In this document: positions 17,972-26,491 of the stretch, one piece after another | Position numbering within the stretch: position 1 is the first letter of the stretch | Layout of the letters: the number at the start of each line of letters is the position of its first letter | DNA from: an uncultured Alistipes sp. | Lineage (GTDB): Bacteria; Bacteroidota; Bacteroidia; Bacteroidales; Rikenellaceae | Reading direction: 5' to 3' | Length of the DNA stretch: 64,000 nucleotides | Assembly (NCBI GenBank): GCA_944320985.1 | Contig: CALUJN010000070.1 | Coordinates: forward strand, 62,001-126,000 | Translations under genes and position numbers: made by a program | The notes under the pieces: generated by a model | Database searches by the model: none | Told to the model about the DNA's origin: nothing | The model's input: the letters and a program-made list of their open reading frames with translations, nothing else

Positions 17972-19018
17972 TCAGTTGTTTTCGGGGCGGAGTTTGCGGA
18001 CTACGGCGCCGGCCTGCCACATTTCGCTTTCGCGCATCTCGCGCAGCTCCTCGTTGAGTTTTGTGCGATAGTCGGGCTTGCTGTTGGAGTCGATCGAGAT
18101 CTGGGCCTCGTTACCGCTGCGGACGCTCTCGTAGAGCTCCTCGAAGACGGGCTTCGTGGCGTCGCGGAAACGTTTCCACCAATCCAGGGCGCCGCGCTGT
18201 GCCGTGGTCGAGCAGTTGGCATACATCCAGTCCATACCGTTTTCGGCAACGAGCGGCATGAGCGACTGCGTGAGCTCCTCGATCGTCTCGTTGAAGGCCT
18301 CCGAGGGGGTGTGTCCGTGTGCGCGCAGCGTGTCGTACTGTGCGGCGAAGATGCCCTGGATGGCGCCCATCAGCGTACCGCGCTCACCCGTGAGATCCGA
18401 GTAGACCTCGCGCTGGAAGTCCGTCTCGAACAGGTAGCCCGAACCGACACCGATTCCCAGGGCGATCACACGCTCCATGGCTCGTCCCGTAGCATCCTGG
18501 AAGACGGCGTAGCTGGAGTTCAGACCGCGGCCCTGGAGGAACATCCGCCGCAGCGAGGTGCCCGAACCCTTCGGGGCGATCAGGATGACATCGACATCGG
18601 CCGGCGGGATGATGCCCGTGCGCTCCTTGTAGGTGATGCCGAATCCGTGCGAGAAGTAGAGGGCCTTGCCCGCGGTGAGGTGCTTCTTGATGGTGGGCCA
18701 TACGGCGATTTGCCCGGCGTCGGAGAGCAGGTACTGGATGATCGTACCGCGCTCGGCAGCCTCCTCGATCTCGAAGAGCGTCTCACCCGGCACCCATCCG
18801 TCGGCGACGGCCTTGTCCCAGCTCTTGGAGCCCTTGCGCTGTCCGACGATTACGCGGAAGCCGTTGTCACGCAGGTTGAGCGACTGTCCGGGGCCCTGTA
18901 CGCCGTATCCGATGACGGCGATGGTCTCCTCCTTGAGGACCTCGCGTGCTTTCTCCAAAGGAAACTCTTCGCGTGTTACGACGTTCTCCTCGACGCCGCC
19001 GAAATTGATCTTTGCCAT
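17972..19018 (-). CDS. ilvC: Ketol-acid reductoisomerase
   Basis: A 348-residue enzyme that isomerises and reduces acetolactate or acetohydroxybutyrate to the dihydroxy acids of Val/Leu/Ile synthesis, using NADPH and Mg2+. The Rossmann motif G37-Y-G-V-Q-G is followed by R-K-G-S-K-S, consistent with NADPH phosphate binding, and the C-terminal knotted domain contains E-T-D-F-Q-R-E-V-Y-S-D-L-T-G-E-R-G with the metal-binding acidic residues. Fourth gene of the ilv operon; a 95-nt spacer to ilvN holds no clear terminator. Length fits the Bacteroidetes form. Confidence 0.96.
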   Translation of the reverse strand: MAKINFGGVEENVVTREEFPLEKAREVLKEETIAVIGYGVQGPGQSLNLRDNGFRVIVGQRKGSKSWDKAVADGWVPGETLFEIEEAAERGTIIQYLLSDAGQIAVWPTIKKHLTAGKALYFSHGFGITYKERTGIIPPADVDVILIAPKGSGTSLRRMFLQGRGLNSSYAVFQDATGRAMERVIALGIGVGSGYLFETDFQREVYSDLTGERGTLMGAIQGIFAAQYDTLRAHGHTPSEAFNETIEELTQSLMPLVAENGMDWMYANCSTTAQRGALDWWKRFRDATKPVFEELYESVRSGNEAQISIDSNSKPDYRTKLNEELREMRESEMWQAGAVVRKLRPENN

Positions 19019-19113
19019 AGTTTGATTGATTTTATGGGTTTGTTGAAACTTTTTCTTTCCGTTCTTGGGTTTCTGCCCTGCAGTTGTCCGTCGGGACCTT
19101 TCCCGGGACCGGA

Positions 19114-19665
19114 TCAGGCTTCCGTATCGATGTTTTTCTGGTTTTTCCGCATCTTCTCCAGCTCCTCGAGGTATTCGTTGAGCAGTTCGCGCCGCGATTT
19201 GATGACGGCCACCGTGCCGCTGCGTACGAACTGTTGTACGCCATAGGGTTGCAACAGCCGGAAGAGTTGCTGGGTCTCCTCCTTGTGTCCGGTCTTTTCG
19301 ACGACGATATAGTCGGAGTCGATCTCCAGGATGCGGACGTTGTGCCGGCGAACGAGCTGTTCGACGCTGCTGCTGCGTGTCACCTTGTAGAGGGCGATCT
19401 CCTGCTGCACGACCTCCTCGGGGGCATAGACGAAGGCCTTCAGCACGTCGATCTTCTTCTCGATCTGTCGTACGACCTTTTCCACGGTTTCGGGCGAGGT
19501 GCGCACGACGATCGTGAATTTGTGGATGCCCTGCAGGGCCGATTCCGAGGTGGTGAGGCTTTCGATGTTGACGTTCCGGCAGGTAAAGACCGTCGTGATC
19601 TGACTGAGCAGTCCGACCTTGTTTTCCGAAAATACGGTGATGATGTATTCCTTATCCGTTTCCAT
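19114..19665 (-). CDS. ilvN: Acetolactate synthase, regulatory small subunit
   Basis: A 183-residue regulatory subunit that binds the large subunit IlvB and mediates branched-chain amino-acid feedback inhibition. The N-terminal ACT domain (about residues 6-80) shows V-F-S-E-N-K-V-G-L-L-S-Q-I, and a second ACT-like C-terminal region follows. The start lies 12 nt after the ilvB stop. It could equally be called ilvH; the name reflects position only. The C-terminal tail is Lys-rich and predicted helical. Confidence 0.93.
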   Translation of the reverse strand: METDKEYIITVFSENKVGLLSQITTVFTCRNVNIESLTTSESALQGIHKFTIVVRTSPETVEKVVRQIEKKIDVLKAFVYAPEEVVQQEIALYKVTRSSSVEQLVRRHNVRILEIDSDYIVVEKTGHKEETQQLFRLLQPYGVQQFVRSGTVAVIKSRRELLNEYLEELEKMRKNQKNIDTEA

Positions 19666-19677
19666 GATCCATTTGCT

Positions 19678-21405
19678 TTATTCGAGGCGGATCTCCGCAA
19701 CGGGAGCTCCGGCCGGTACCATCGGGAAGACGTTCTCCTGGCTTTCGACACATACTTCGAGCAGGAAGGCTCCCTGCGAGGCCTTCATTTCGGCCACGGC
19801 GTCGGTGAGTTCTTCGTGTTGTTCCACGCGGCGATAGGCGATTCCGTTTGCTCGGGCGATCAATCCGAAGTTGGGGTTGGTGAGTTCGGTGAAGGAGTAG
19901 CGTGAGTCGTAGAAGAGCTCCTGCCATTGCCGGACCATGCCGAGGAACGAGTTGTTCAGCAGAACGATCTTGACGGGAACGTTCGACTGAAAGATCGTTC
20001 CCAGCTCCTGAATGGTCATCTGCAACCCTCCGTCACCGACGAAGAGCACCACGTCGCGGTCCGGAGCCCCCAATTTGGCGCCGATGGCGGCCGGGAGTCC
20101 GAACCCCATGGTTCCGAGACCTCCCGAGGTGACGAGGCTCCGCGTGCGGCGGAATACGAAGTAACGGGCGGCGAACATCTGCTGTTGCCCGACATCGGTC
20201 ACGACTACGGCATCATTGTCGTAGGCCCGGGCCACCGTGTCGACGGCCTCGCCCATGTGGATCCGTGCTCCGGTGGGGTGGAGTGCCGGGCGGATCACCC
20301 GCTCCTGTTCGATGCGGTCGCAGGCGCGGAAGCCGGCGATCCACTCCTCATGCCGGCGTTTGCGGATGCGTTCGGTGAGCAGCGGCAGGGTCTGTCGCAC
20401 GTCTCCCGCTACGGGGACGTCGGCCGGAATGATCTTGCCGATCTCCGCAGGATCGATCTCCAGATGGATGATGCGGGCATTCTCTCCGAAGTGGGCCGGG
20501 GAGCCCGTTACGCGGTCGTCAAAGCGCATGCCCACGGCGACGATCAGATCGCAGTCGCGGTTGCGGATGTTGGGCCCGTAGTTGCCGTGCATGCCGAGTA
20601 TGCCGACATATTGCGGCGCATCGGTCGGTACGGCCGACAACCCCAGCAGCGTCGAGGCTACAGGCATGCCGCTCTTTTCGAGGAAGGCTTTCAGTTCGGC
20701 CTCGGCATTGCCGAGGATGACACCCTGGCCCACCATCACCAGCGGACGCTGCGCCTCATCGATCAGCCGTGCAGCCTCTTCGATGCGGGCCGGATCGGGC
20801 TCCGGAACAGGGACGTAGCTGCGGATCGAGGCGATCTTCTCGTAGTGAAACGGTGCCGTGCCGCACTGGGCGTCTTTCGTGATGTCGACGACGACCGGCC
20901 CGGGGCGTCCCGAACGGGCCACAAAGAAGGCCTTGGCCATGGCTGCGGGGATATCCTCGGTGCGTTTGACCTGACAGTTCCACTTGGTGACGGCCTGCGT
21001 GATTCCGACGAAGTTGGTCTCCTGGAAGGCGTCGGTTCCGAGCAGTTCGGATCCGACCTGTCCCGTAACCAGTACCAGCGGCGTGGAGTCCATCAATGCG
21101 TCGGCCAGCCCCGTTACGGTGTTCGTGGCGCCGGGCCCGGACGTGACCAGACAGACGCCCACACGTCCGCTCACACGGGCATAGCCCTGGGCCGCATGTA
21201 CGGCCCCCTGCTCGTGACGGACCAGGATGTGACGCAGCCGGTCGCGGTAGTCGTAGAGTGCGTCGTAGACGGGGATGATGGCGCCGCCGGGGTAGCCGAA
21301 CAGCGTGTCGACTCCCTCGATCAGAAACGATTCGAGCAGCGCCTGCGAGCCGGTCATGCGGGGACCGTCGATCGTCTGTTGCTCATCGGTGGGTGAGGTA
21401 TTCAT
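19678..21405 (-). CDS. ilvB: Acetolactate synthase, catalytic large subunit
   Basis: A 575-residue thiamine-diphosphate enzyme condensing two pyruvates, or pyruvate and 2-ketobutyrate. E65 in V-R-H-E-Q-G-A is the ThDP-activating Glu, and the ThDP/Mg motif G-D-G-G (about residue 450) continues to L-N-N-S-F-L-G. Three domains (Pyr, FAD-binding, PP) are in order. Start 21405 (M-N-T-S-P-T-D-E) is chosen because the frame upstream of it is not protein-like and would overlap the ilvD end. Second gene of the operon, 82 nt after ilvD. Confidence 0.96.
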   Translation of the reverse strand: MNTSPTDEQQTIDGPRMTGSQALLESFLIEGVDTLFGYPGGAIIPVYDALYDYRDRLRHILVRHEQGAVHAAQGYARVSGRVGVCLVTSGPGATNTVTGLADALMDSTPLVLVTGQVGSELLGTDAFQETNFVGITQAVTKWNCQVKRTEDIPAAMAKAFFVARSGRPGPVVVDITKDAQCGTAPFHYEKIASIRSYVPVPEPDPARIEEAARLIDEAQRPLVMVGQGVILGNAEAELKAFLEKSGMPVASTLLGLSAVPTDAPQYVGILGMHGNYGPNIRNRDCDLIVAVGMRFDDRVTGSPAHFGENARIIHLEIDPAEIGKIIPADVPVAGDVRQTLPLLTERIRKRRHEEWIAGFRACDRIEQERVIRPALHPTGARIHMGEAVDTVARAYDNDAVVVTDVGQQQMFAARYFVFRRTRSLVTSGGLGTMGFGLPAAIGAKLGAPDRDVVLFVGDGGLQMTIQELGTIFQSNVPVKIVLLNNSFLGMVRQWQELFYDSRYSFTELTNPNFGLIARANGIAYRRVEQHEELTDAVAEMKASQGAFLLEVCVESQENVFPMVPAGAPVAEIRLE

Positions 21406-21487
21406 GATTCGATTCTTTTTTTCGGATTCACTGTCGGGGGAGGGATTACTCTTCGTCGTCCAGGATGCGGACGGCCCCACGGTCCGC

Positions 21488-23269
21488 CTAGCTGACCAGA
21501 CGAGCATAGGCCTGCAGCGATTTGGGAACCTTCCGGTCGCGGGCCTCCGGACGGAAGTGCCGTTGTGCGGCCATGCGTGCGGCAATCTCCGAGTCGTCGA
21601 GCAGCAGGCGGATCGACCGGTTCGGAATATCGATCTCGATCTCGTCGCCCGTTCGCACGATGGCAATTTCTCCGCCTGCGGCGGCTTCGGGGGAGACGTG
21701 TCCGATCGAGAGTCCGGAGGTCCCGCCCGAGAAACGGCCGTCGGTAATCAGCGCACAAACCTTGTCGAGGTGTTTCGACTTGAGGTACGACGTGGGGTAG
21801 AGCATCTCCTGCATGCCCGGACCTCCTTTGGGACCTTCGTAGCGGATGACAACGACCTCCCCGGGCTGCACCTCGTCGTTCAGAATGCCGTGCATGGCCT
21901 GCTCCTGCGACTCGTAGACGCGGGCCCGTCCGCGGAAAACGAAGAGACGCTCATCCACACCGGCCGTCTTGACCACACAGCCCGAACGGGCGATGTTGCC
22001 CGTCAGTACGGCCAACCCTCCGTCCCGGAAATAGGCGTGGGCGATATCGCGGATGCATCCTTGCGAGCGATCCGTGTCGAGAGATTCGTAGTAGCATTGT
22101 TGCGAGGCCATCTCCCGACTGTAGTGTCCGGCCGGAGCGCTGAGCGAACGGCGGCGTGCGGCGTCCGTGGCCGTGGGGCTGAGGATGTCGCAGGCGGCGA
22201 TCGCCTCACCCAGCGTGCGCCCGTCGACGCGGTGGACCGACGTGTCGAGCAACCCGCCGCGTTGGAGCTCTCCGAGGATGGCGAAGATCCCTCCGGCGCG
22301 GTTGACATCCTGAATGTGATAATGGGAGTTGGGCGCCACCTTGCAGAGCACCGGCACGCGGCGCGAAAGGCGGTCGATGTCCTGCATCGTGAAGTCCACG
22401 CCGGCCTCATGTGCCACGGCCAGCAGGTGCAGGACGGTGTTCGTAGATCCACCCATGGCGATATCGAGCGACATGGCGTTTTCGAAGGCGGCTTTCGTTG
22501 CGATCGAGCGGGGCAGAACGCGTTTGTCTCCCTCGAAATAGTAACGTTCGGCGTTGCGCACGATGATTGCCGCGGCATCTTCGAAGAGCTGGCGGCGATT
22601 GGCATGCGTGGCGACGATCGTACCGTTTCCCGGGAGTGACAGCCCGAGGGCCTCGGTCAGGCAGTTCATCGAGTTGGCTGTGAACATGCCCGAGCAGGAG
22701 CCGCATCCGGGACAGGCGCAACGTTCGACTTCGGCGATCTCCTCGTCGGAGTACCTCGCGTCGGCCGACATCACCATGGCGTCGATCAGATCGAGATTCC
22801 GGTCTGCGTAACGCCCGGCCTCCATCGGGCCGCCGGAGACGAAGATCGTGGGGATGTTCAGGCGCATGGCGGCCATCAGCATGCCCGGCGTGATCTTGTC
22901 GCAGTTGGAGATGCAGACCAGCGCATCGATCTTGTGGGCATTGGCCATGTATTCGACGCTGTCGGCGATGATTTCGCGCGAGGGCAGCGAGTAGAGCATG
23001 CCCTCGTGTCCCATGGCGATTCCGTCGTCGATGGCGATCGTGTTGAACTCGGCGGCGAAACAGCCGAGGCTTTCGATCCGCTGTTTGACCAGCTGCCCGA
23101 TTTCGTGCAGGTGGACGTGTCCGGGGACAAATTGCGTGAAGGAGTTGGCGATGCCGATGACCGGACGGGCGAAGTGTTCTTCGCGCATGCCGTTGGCGCG
23201 CCAGAGGCTCCGGGCTCCGGCCATGCGGCGTCCCGAGGTGGTGACGGCGCTTCTGAGGGTGTGTTTCAT
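21488..23269 (-). CDS. ilvD: Dihydroxy-acid dehydratase
   Basis: A 593-residue Fe-S dehydratase producing the 2-keto acids of Ile and Val/Leu. Cluster and active-site cysteines are visible: C123 in S-N-C-D-K-I-T-P-G and C-A-C-P-G-C-G-S-C at 184-192, with [10 protein letters not shown] further on. Start 23269 (M-K-H-T-L-R-S) matches family N-termini; an in-frame ATG at 23284 is possible, whereas the open frame to 23374 runs through the attenuator hairpin and is unlikely to be translated. First structural gene of ilvD-B-N-C-asnB, placed just after the leader peptide and attenuator. Confidence 0.95.
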   Translation of the reverse strand: MKHTLRSAVTTSGRRMAGARSLWRANGMREEHFARPVIGIANSFTQFVPGHVHLHEIGQLVKQRIESLGCFAAEFNTIAIDDGIAMGHEGMLYSLPSREIIADSVEYMANAHKIDALVCISNCDKITPGMLMAAMRLNIPTIFVSGGPMEAGRYADRNLDLIDAMVMSADARYSDEEIAEVERCACPGCGSCSGMFTANSMNCLTEALGLSLPGNGTIVATHANRRQLFEDAAAIIVRNAERYYFEGDKRVLPRSIATKAAFENAMSLDIAMGGSTNTVLHLLAVAHEAGVDFTMQDIDRLSRRVPVLCKVAPNSHYHIQDVNRAGGIFAILGELQRGGLLDTSVHRVDGRTLGEAIAACDILSPTATDAARRRSLSAPAGHYSREMASQQCYYESLDTDRSQGCIRDIAHAYFRDGGLAVLTGNIARSGCVVKTAGVDERLFVFRGRARVYESQEQAMHGILNDEVQPGEVVVIRYEGPKGGPGMQEMLYPTSYLKSKHLDKVCALITDGRFSGGTSGLSIGHVSPEAAAGGEIAIVRTGDEIEIDIPNRSIRLLLDDSEIAARMAAQRHFRPEARDRKVPKSLQAYARLVS

Positions 23270-23315
23270 TTTCTGCGTTTCCATTTTTCGCTTCGACACT
23301 GGGCTCTGAAACGAA

Positions 23316-23347
23316 AGAACCTTTCTCCTGACCGGGAGAAAGGTTCT
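23316..23347 (-). terminator. ilv attenuator: terminator hairpin (3:4) in the leader
   Basis: Arm AGAACCTTTCTCC (minus strand, 23347-23335) pairs perfectly over 13 bp with GGAGAAAGGTTCT (23328-23316), loop CGGTCA, followed by the U-rich TTCGTTTC. It lies between the leader peptide stop (23371) and ilvD (23269), where a terminator makes sense only as an attenuator. The U-tract is interrupted, so efficiency is uncertain. Confidence 0.75.
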
Positions 23348-23383
23348 TGGTATTTCATCGAACAGGTACGTCACCTCTCTCCC
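23334..23383 (-). promoter_or_regulatory. ilv antiterminator pairing (2:3)
   Basis: GGGAGAGAGGT (minus strand, 23383-23373), which overlaps the last codons and stop of the leader peptide, can pair over 11 positions with ACCTTTCTCCC (23344-23334), one pair being G-U. This uses the 5' arm of the terminator hairpin, so the two structures exclude each other. A ribosome at the leader stop codon would cover the first arm and allow termination; one stalled at the Ile/Val/Leu codons upstream would leave it free. Confidence 0.7.
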
Positions 23384-23451
23384 GTTATCTTTTTGTTGAC
23401 CACGAGCAGCACGTTAATAATGACGTTATTCGTAAGATTCCAGGCGATCAT
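23371..23451 (-). CDS. ilvL: ilv leader peptide (26 residues, attenuation sensor)
   Basis: A short ORF from ATG at 23451 to TGA at 23371 encodes 26 residues, of which 11 are Ile, Val or Leu (I2, L6, V10, I11, I12, V14, L15, L16, V17, V18, I22). The core is V-I-I-N-V-L-L-V-V. It lies about 20 nt downstream of the inferred transcription start and is followed by the antiterminator and terminator arms, the classical layout of ilv leaders in enterobacteria. The peptide itself is expected to have no function; its translation reports charged tRNA-Ile/Val/Leu. The name is by analogy. Confidence 0.82.
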   Translation of the reverse strand: MIAWNLTNNVIINVLLVVNKKITGER

Positions 23452-23476
23452 GCCGATGATTTCTTTAAGTCTGAAG

Positions 23477-23508
23477 CAAAGATAAGGAACTAAAACGGAA
23501 CGCGCAAA
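23477..23508 (-). promoter_or_regulatory. Bacteroidetes promoter for the ilv operon
   Basis: Minus strand TTTG (23505-23508), 20-nt spacer, TATCTTTG (23477-23484), both exact consensus. Transcription should begin near 23470, upstream of the leader ATG at 23451. Confidence 0.78.
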
Positions 23509-23788
23509 TAATTTCCTAAAAAAATTTAATAACATAACGATCCGGAAGCAAAAAAGTGGATTCCTGTTTTGAAACTGTCAAAAACAGGGGTTATAAATTA
23601 TGATCCGGAACCGTATTTTTAGCTTCTGGCCGCACTTTTCGGGGTGTTTTACCGCCTGCGGAGCGTCGTTTTGTTTTGTGTGCTTTCGATTTTTATTCGG
23701 TTTGGTCGTTGAAACAGTCTGTTTTACACATATATATAATAAAGAAGGTGCTTTTTTGGTTTAACCCGGTTACGAATTGTTACCGGAA
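23509..23788. other. AT-rich spacer between divergent ilv and thr promoters
   Basis: About 280 nt without a supported gene. It is much richer in A and T than the flanks and holds an inverted repeat CCTGTTTT (23563-23570) / AAAACAGG (23581-23588), which may be a regulator site or a weak hairpin. Nothing else is recognised. Confidence 0.5.
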
Positions 23789-23820
23789 TTTGGATTATTA
23801 AAATATTTGTTTTATATTTG
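23789..23820 (+). promoter_or_regulatory. Bacteroidetes promoter for the thr operon
   Basis: TTTG (23789-23792), 20-nt spacer, TATATTTG (23813-23820): an exact consensus match with the same spacing as the divergent ilv promoter. The leader ATG follows only 6 nt after the -7 box, so the leader mRNA could be leaderless or nearly so. Confidence 0.75.
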
Positions 23821-23826
23821 CCCTTG

Positions 23827-24006
23827 ATGGATCTTCTAAGGTACCATACGTCGCAGGGTCAGGGACTCGGTCAGGGATGCGGATTTTTCGCAGCCCGGAC
23901 TCTTTGCGGATGGACGCGCAGTCTCGCGGCTCATCTTTCCACGACGTTTGCCACCACGATCATTACCGCCACGACCGGTACCGGTACCCCTGTGGGGGTC
24001 GAGTAG
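23827..24006 (+). CDS. thrL: thr operon leader peptide (Thr/Ile-rich C-terminal part)
   Basis: An ORF of 59 codons from ATG 23827 to TAG 24004-24006. Residues 39-54 (bases 23941-23988) contain nine Thr and two Ile: T-T-F-A-T-T-I-I-T-A-T-T-G-T-G-T. This closely resembles E. coli ThrL, which controls threonine genes by ribosome stalling. It precedes thrB-thrC. The N-terminal 38 residues are longer than usual leaders, and the start is not certain; translation might begin at a later non-ATG codon. No sequence upstream suggests another gene. The Thr codon run also forms part of an ACCCC/GGGGT stem just before the stop. Confidence 0.72.
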   Translation: MDLLRYHTSQGQGLGQGCGFFAARTLCGWTRSLAAHLSTTFATTIITATTGTGTPVGVE

Positions 24007-24232
24007 TCAATATTCCGTCGCATCGTCTCGTTGCATGCATCTTCCGGCCCAGGCTGCCGGAACGGAAAAAAGGTATCGCAAACATCTCCGAATCCCATCC
24101 GGACGCATCATTCCGAAAACGAACGGCTTTTGCCGGGGTGTTTTTCGTTGCCGATTCCGGCCGGGCAACTCTTGAAGGGCTGTTTTTCGGAGTTTTCAGA
24201 CAACGTGGTTTTATCATAAAAGCAGAATCGAA
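24007..24232 (+). promoter_or_regulatory. thr operon attenuator region
   Basis: This 226-nt untranslated leader contains several inverted repeats. TTCCGGC pairs with GCCGGAA near 24040-24065. CGGC-TTTT-GCCG (24124-24135) precedes a T-run at 24141-24145. CGGCC (24158-24162) can pair with GGCTG (24178-24182) before TTTTT (24183-24187). GTTGCC (24147-24152) with GGCAAC (24164-24169) would compete with that last hairpin. Which is the working terminator is not resolved, but two hairpin-plus-T-run sites between a Thr leader and thrB fit attenuation. Confidence 0.55.
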
Positions 24233-25162
24233 ATGAAATATGTTAAGGTATATGCTCCGGGTACGGTGGCAAATCTGGGTTGCGGGTTCGATGTGATGGG
24301 TCTGACGCTCGACGGCGTGGGGGATTTGATGGAGGTCGGAGTCGAACAGAATGCCGAAGGGCTCTCGATCCGCAACGACAGCGGGGTTCCGCTCCCCGAA
24401 TCGCTCGATGAAAATGTCATTACTCCGGCCGTTCGGGCGATGCTCGAGGCTTACGGCCGTTCGGTACGGGTCGAGATCCGGCTGCTCGAAAAGATCGTCC
24501 CGGGCAGCGGTATCGGTTCGAGTGCCGCCTCGTCGGCCGCGGCCGTCTACGGGATCAACGAACTGCTCGGCCGCCCCTTCTCGGGCAAGGAGCTCGTGGA
24601 GTTTGCCATGCAGGGCGAGGCGTTGCTGGGAGGCACGGCCCATGCCGATAACGTGGGACCGGCGCTGCTGGGCGGCGTGGTGCTGATCCGCGGCTACGAA
24701 CCCTTCGACATTGTACGCCTGCCCGTTCCCGACAACTTTTTCTACGCGGTGGTACATCCGGCCATCGTGGTCAGTACGAAGATGGCCCGGGAGGTTCTTC
24801 CGCACGAAATCCCGTTGTCGAACGCCGTAAAACAGTGGGGAAATGTCGGAGGTCTGGTGGCGGGTTTTGCCCTGCGGGATGTGGCGTTGATCGGCCGTTC
24901 GATGCAGGATGCCGTCATTGAGCCCTACCGCAAGGGCTTCATTCCCGATTACGATGTCCTGAAGCAGATGGCTCTTGCCGAAGGAGCCCTGGCGCTGAAT
25001 ATTGCCGGATCGGGCCCCTCGGTTTTTGCTCTGGCGGCGGACTATGCCGTCGCCTGCCGGATTGCCGATAGGATGAAGGCGCACTTTGCGGTTCGGGGCA
25101 TCGCCCGCAAAACCTATGCGGGACGTGTGTCGAACGCGGGAGCACGGATTGTTGAATCGTAA
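24233..25162 (+). CDS. thrB: Homoserine kinase
   Basis: A 309-residue GHMP-family kinase that phosphorylates homoserine with ATP, the step before threonine synthase. The N-terminal A-P-G-T-V-A-N-L-G-C-G-F-D and the ATP loop P90-G-S-G-I-G-S-S-A-A-S are diagnostic, and the C-terminal G-S-G-P-S-V-F-A completes the family signature. Length is typical. It lies downstream of the Thr leader and 13 nt before thrC. The bifunctional aspartokinase/homoserine dehydrogenase that precedes thrB in many genomes is absent here. Confidence 0.95.
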   Translation: MKYVKVYAPGTVANLGCGFDVMGLTLDGVGDLMEVGVEQNAEGLSIRNDSGVPLPESLDENVITPAVRAMLEAYGRSVRVEIRLLEKIVPGSGIGSSAASSAAAVYGINELLGRPFSGKELVEFAMQGEALLGGTAHADNVGPALLGGVVLIRGYEPFDIVRLPVPDNFFYAVVHPAIVVSTKMAREVLPHEIPLSNAVKQWGNVGGLVAGFALRDVALIGRSMQDAVIEPYRKGFIPDYDVLKQMALAEGALALNIAGSGPSVFALAADYAVACRIADRMKAHFAVRGIARKTYAGRVSNAGARIVES

Positions 25163-25175
25163 AAAATGCAATGTC

Positions 25176-26468
25176 ATGAATTGGTTCAGTACGAGAGATC
25201 GGGAGCGGAAAAACGGATATACGCTTCGTGATGCTGCCATGATGGGGTTGGCTCCCGACGGAGGGCTTTTTGTTCCGGAACGGATTCCAGCGATCGATCT
25301 GGCCGAAGCGGAACGTCGGGCCGGAGGGTCCTATGCTTCGCTGGCGAGCTATCTGGCGGATCTCTTTTTTGCCGGGGACCTCGACTCCGGAGCTGTGCGC
25401 CGGGAACTGGATTCGCTGTATGAATTTCCGGTTCCGCTTCGCCGGGTGGGGCGGGGGCGTTATACGCTCGAACTCTTCCATGGCCCGACCTGTGCCTTCA
25501 AGGATTTCGGTGCGGGATTCATGGGCCGGATGGTGGGCTTGTTGGGGCGTCCCGAGGAGCGTCTTGTGATCCTGACGGCCACGTCGGGGGATACGGGGAG
25601 TGCCGTGGCGCACGGTTTCTACAACGTTCCGGGCGTCGACGTCGTAGTCCTCTATCCCGAGGGGAAGATCAGCCGCCTGCAGGAGTGTCAGATGACGGCG
25701 CTCGGCGGCAATATCCACCCGTTGCGGGTTGCCGGGACGTTCGACGATTGCCAGCGTCTGGTCAAGGAGCTCTTTGCCGATGAGGCGTTCCGTCGCCGTC
25801 GCTGCGTGACGTCGGCCAATTCGATCAATTTGCTGCGCTGGATCCCCCAGGCCTTCTATTATGTCTACGGCTATTTCCTGTGGCGGCGTGAGACGGGCGG
25901 GGAGTGTCCGACGATCGTCGTGCCGAGCGGAAACTACGGCAATCTGGCCGCGGGCATGCTGGCCCGGCGGATGGGGCTTCCCGTGGAGGGTTTCGTAGCG
26001 GCGTCGAATCTCAACGATGTCGTCCCGGAATTCCTCGAGACGGGAGTCTATCGTCCGCGGCCGTCGGTCCAGACGCCGGCCAGCGCAATGGATGTCGGAG
26101 CTCCGAGCAATTTCGAACGGATGTTGTGGCTTTGTGGCGGAGACCCGGAGGCGCTGCGTGCGGAACTGACCGGATACCGGTGCGACAATGCGGAGATCCG
26201 GCGGACGATCGATGCCCTGTATGAACGTTGCGGTTATCTTTCGGATCCGCACAGTGCCGTCGGATATGCGGCCTCTGTCGCGGTCGGGAAACCGGGCTTC
26301 TATCTGTCGACGGCGCATCCTGCGAAATTCGGAGAGGTGATCTCCGCCGTAACGGGACGGCGGGTTTCGCTTCCGGAGCGCCTGGAGGTTCTGACTCGTC
26401 GTAAGCAGCATTCCGATCCGTTGGCTGTGGATCTCGCGGCTCTGGAGGAGTTTGTTGAGAAACTCTGA
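25176..26468 (+). CDS. thrC: Threonine synthase
   Basis: A 430-residue PLP enzyme (fold type II) converting O-phosphohomoserine to threonine. K109 in C-A-F-K-D-F-G is the PLP Schiff-base Lys, and A-T-S-G-D-T-G-S-A-V is the phosphate/PLP loop. Start 25176 (M-N-W-F-S-T-R-D) gives the usual N-terminus; the frame is open to 25086 but that part overlaps thrB. Second gene of the thr operon, followed by a strong terminator. Confidence 0.95.
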   Translation: MNWFSTRDRERKNGYTLRDAAMMGLAPDGGLFVPERIPAIDLAEAERRAGGSYASLASYLADLFFAGDLDSGAVRRELDSLYEFPVPLRRVGRGRYTLELFHGPTCAFKDFGAGFMGRMVGLLGRPEERLVILTATSGDTGSAVAHGFYNVPGVDVVVLYPEGKISRLQECQMTALGGNIHPLRVAGTFDDCQRLVKELFADEAFRRRRCVTSANSINLLRWIPQAFYYVYGYFLWRRETGGECPTIVVPSGNYGNLAAGMLARRMGLPVEGFVAASNLNDVVPEFLETGVYRPRPSVQTPASAMDVGAPSNFERMLWLCGGDPEALRAELTGYRCDNAEIRRTIDALYERCGYLSDPHSAVGYAASVAVGKPGFYLSTAHPAKFGEVISAVTGRRVSLPERLEVLTRRKQHSDPLAVDLAALEEFVEKL

Positions 26469-26491
26469 ACGGGACCGGCTGCCTGGAGAAG

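Noticed and set aside
23285..23374. Upstream extension of ilvD to the ATG at 23374
   Set aside because: The extra residues are coded by the attenuator hairpin itself and do not resemble IlvD N-termini; the start at 23269 matches the family.
24031..24219. Small ORF in the thr leader after the leader peptide
   Set aside because: It overlaps the hairpins of the attenuator, has no pathway-related codon pattern and no start context; better explained as untranslated leader.
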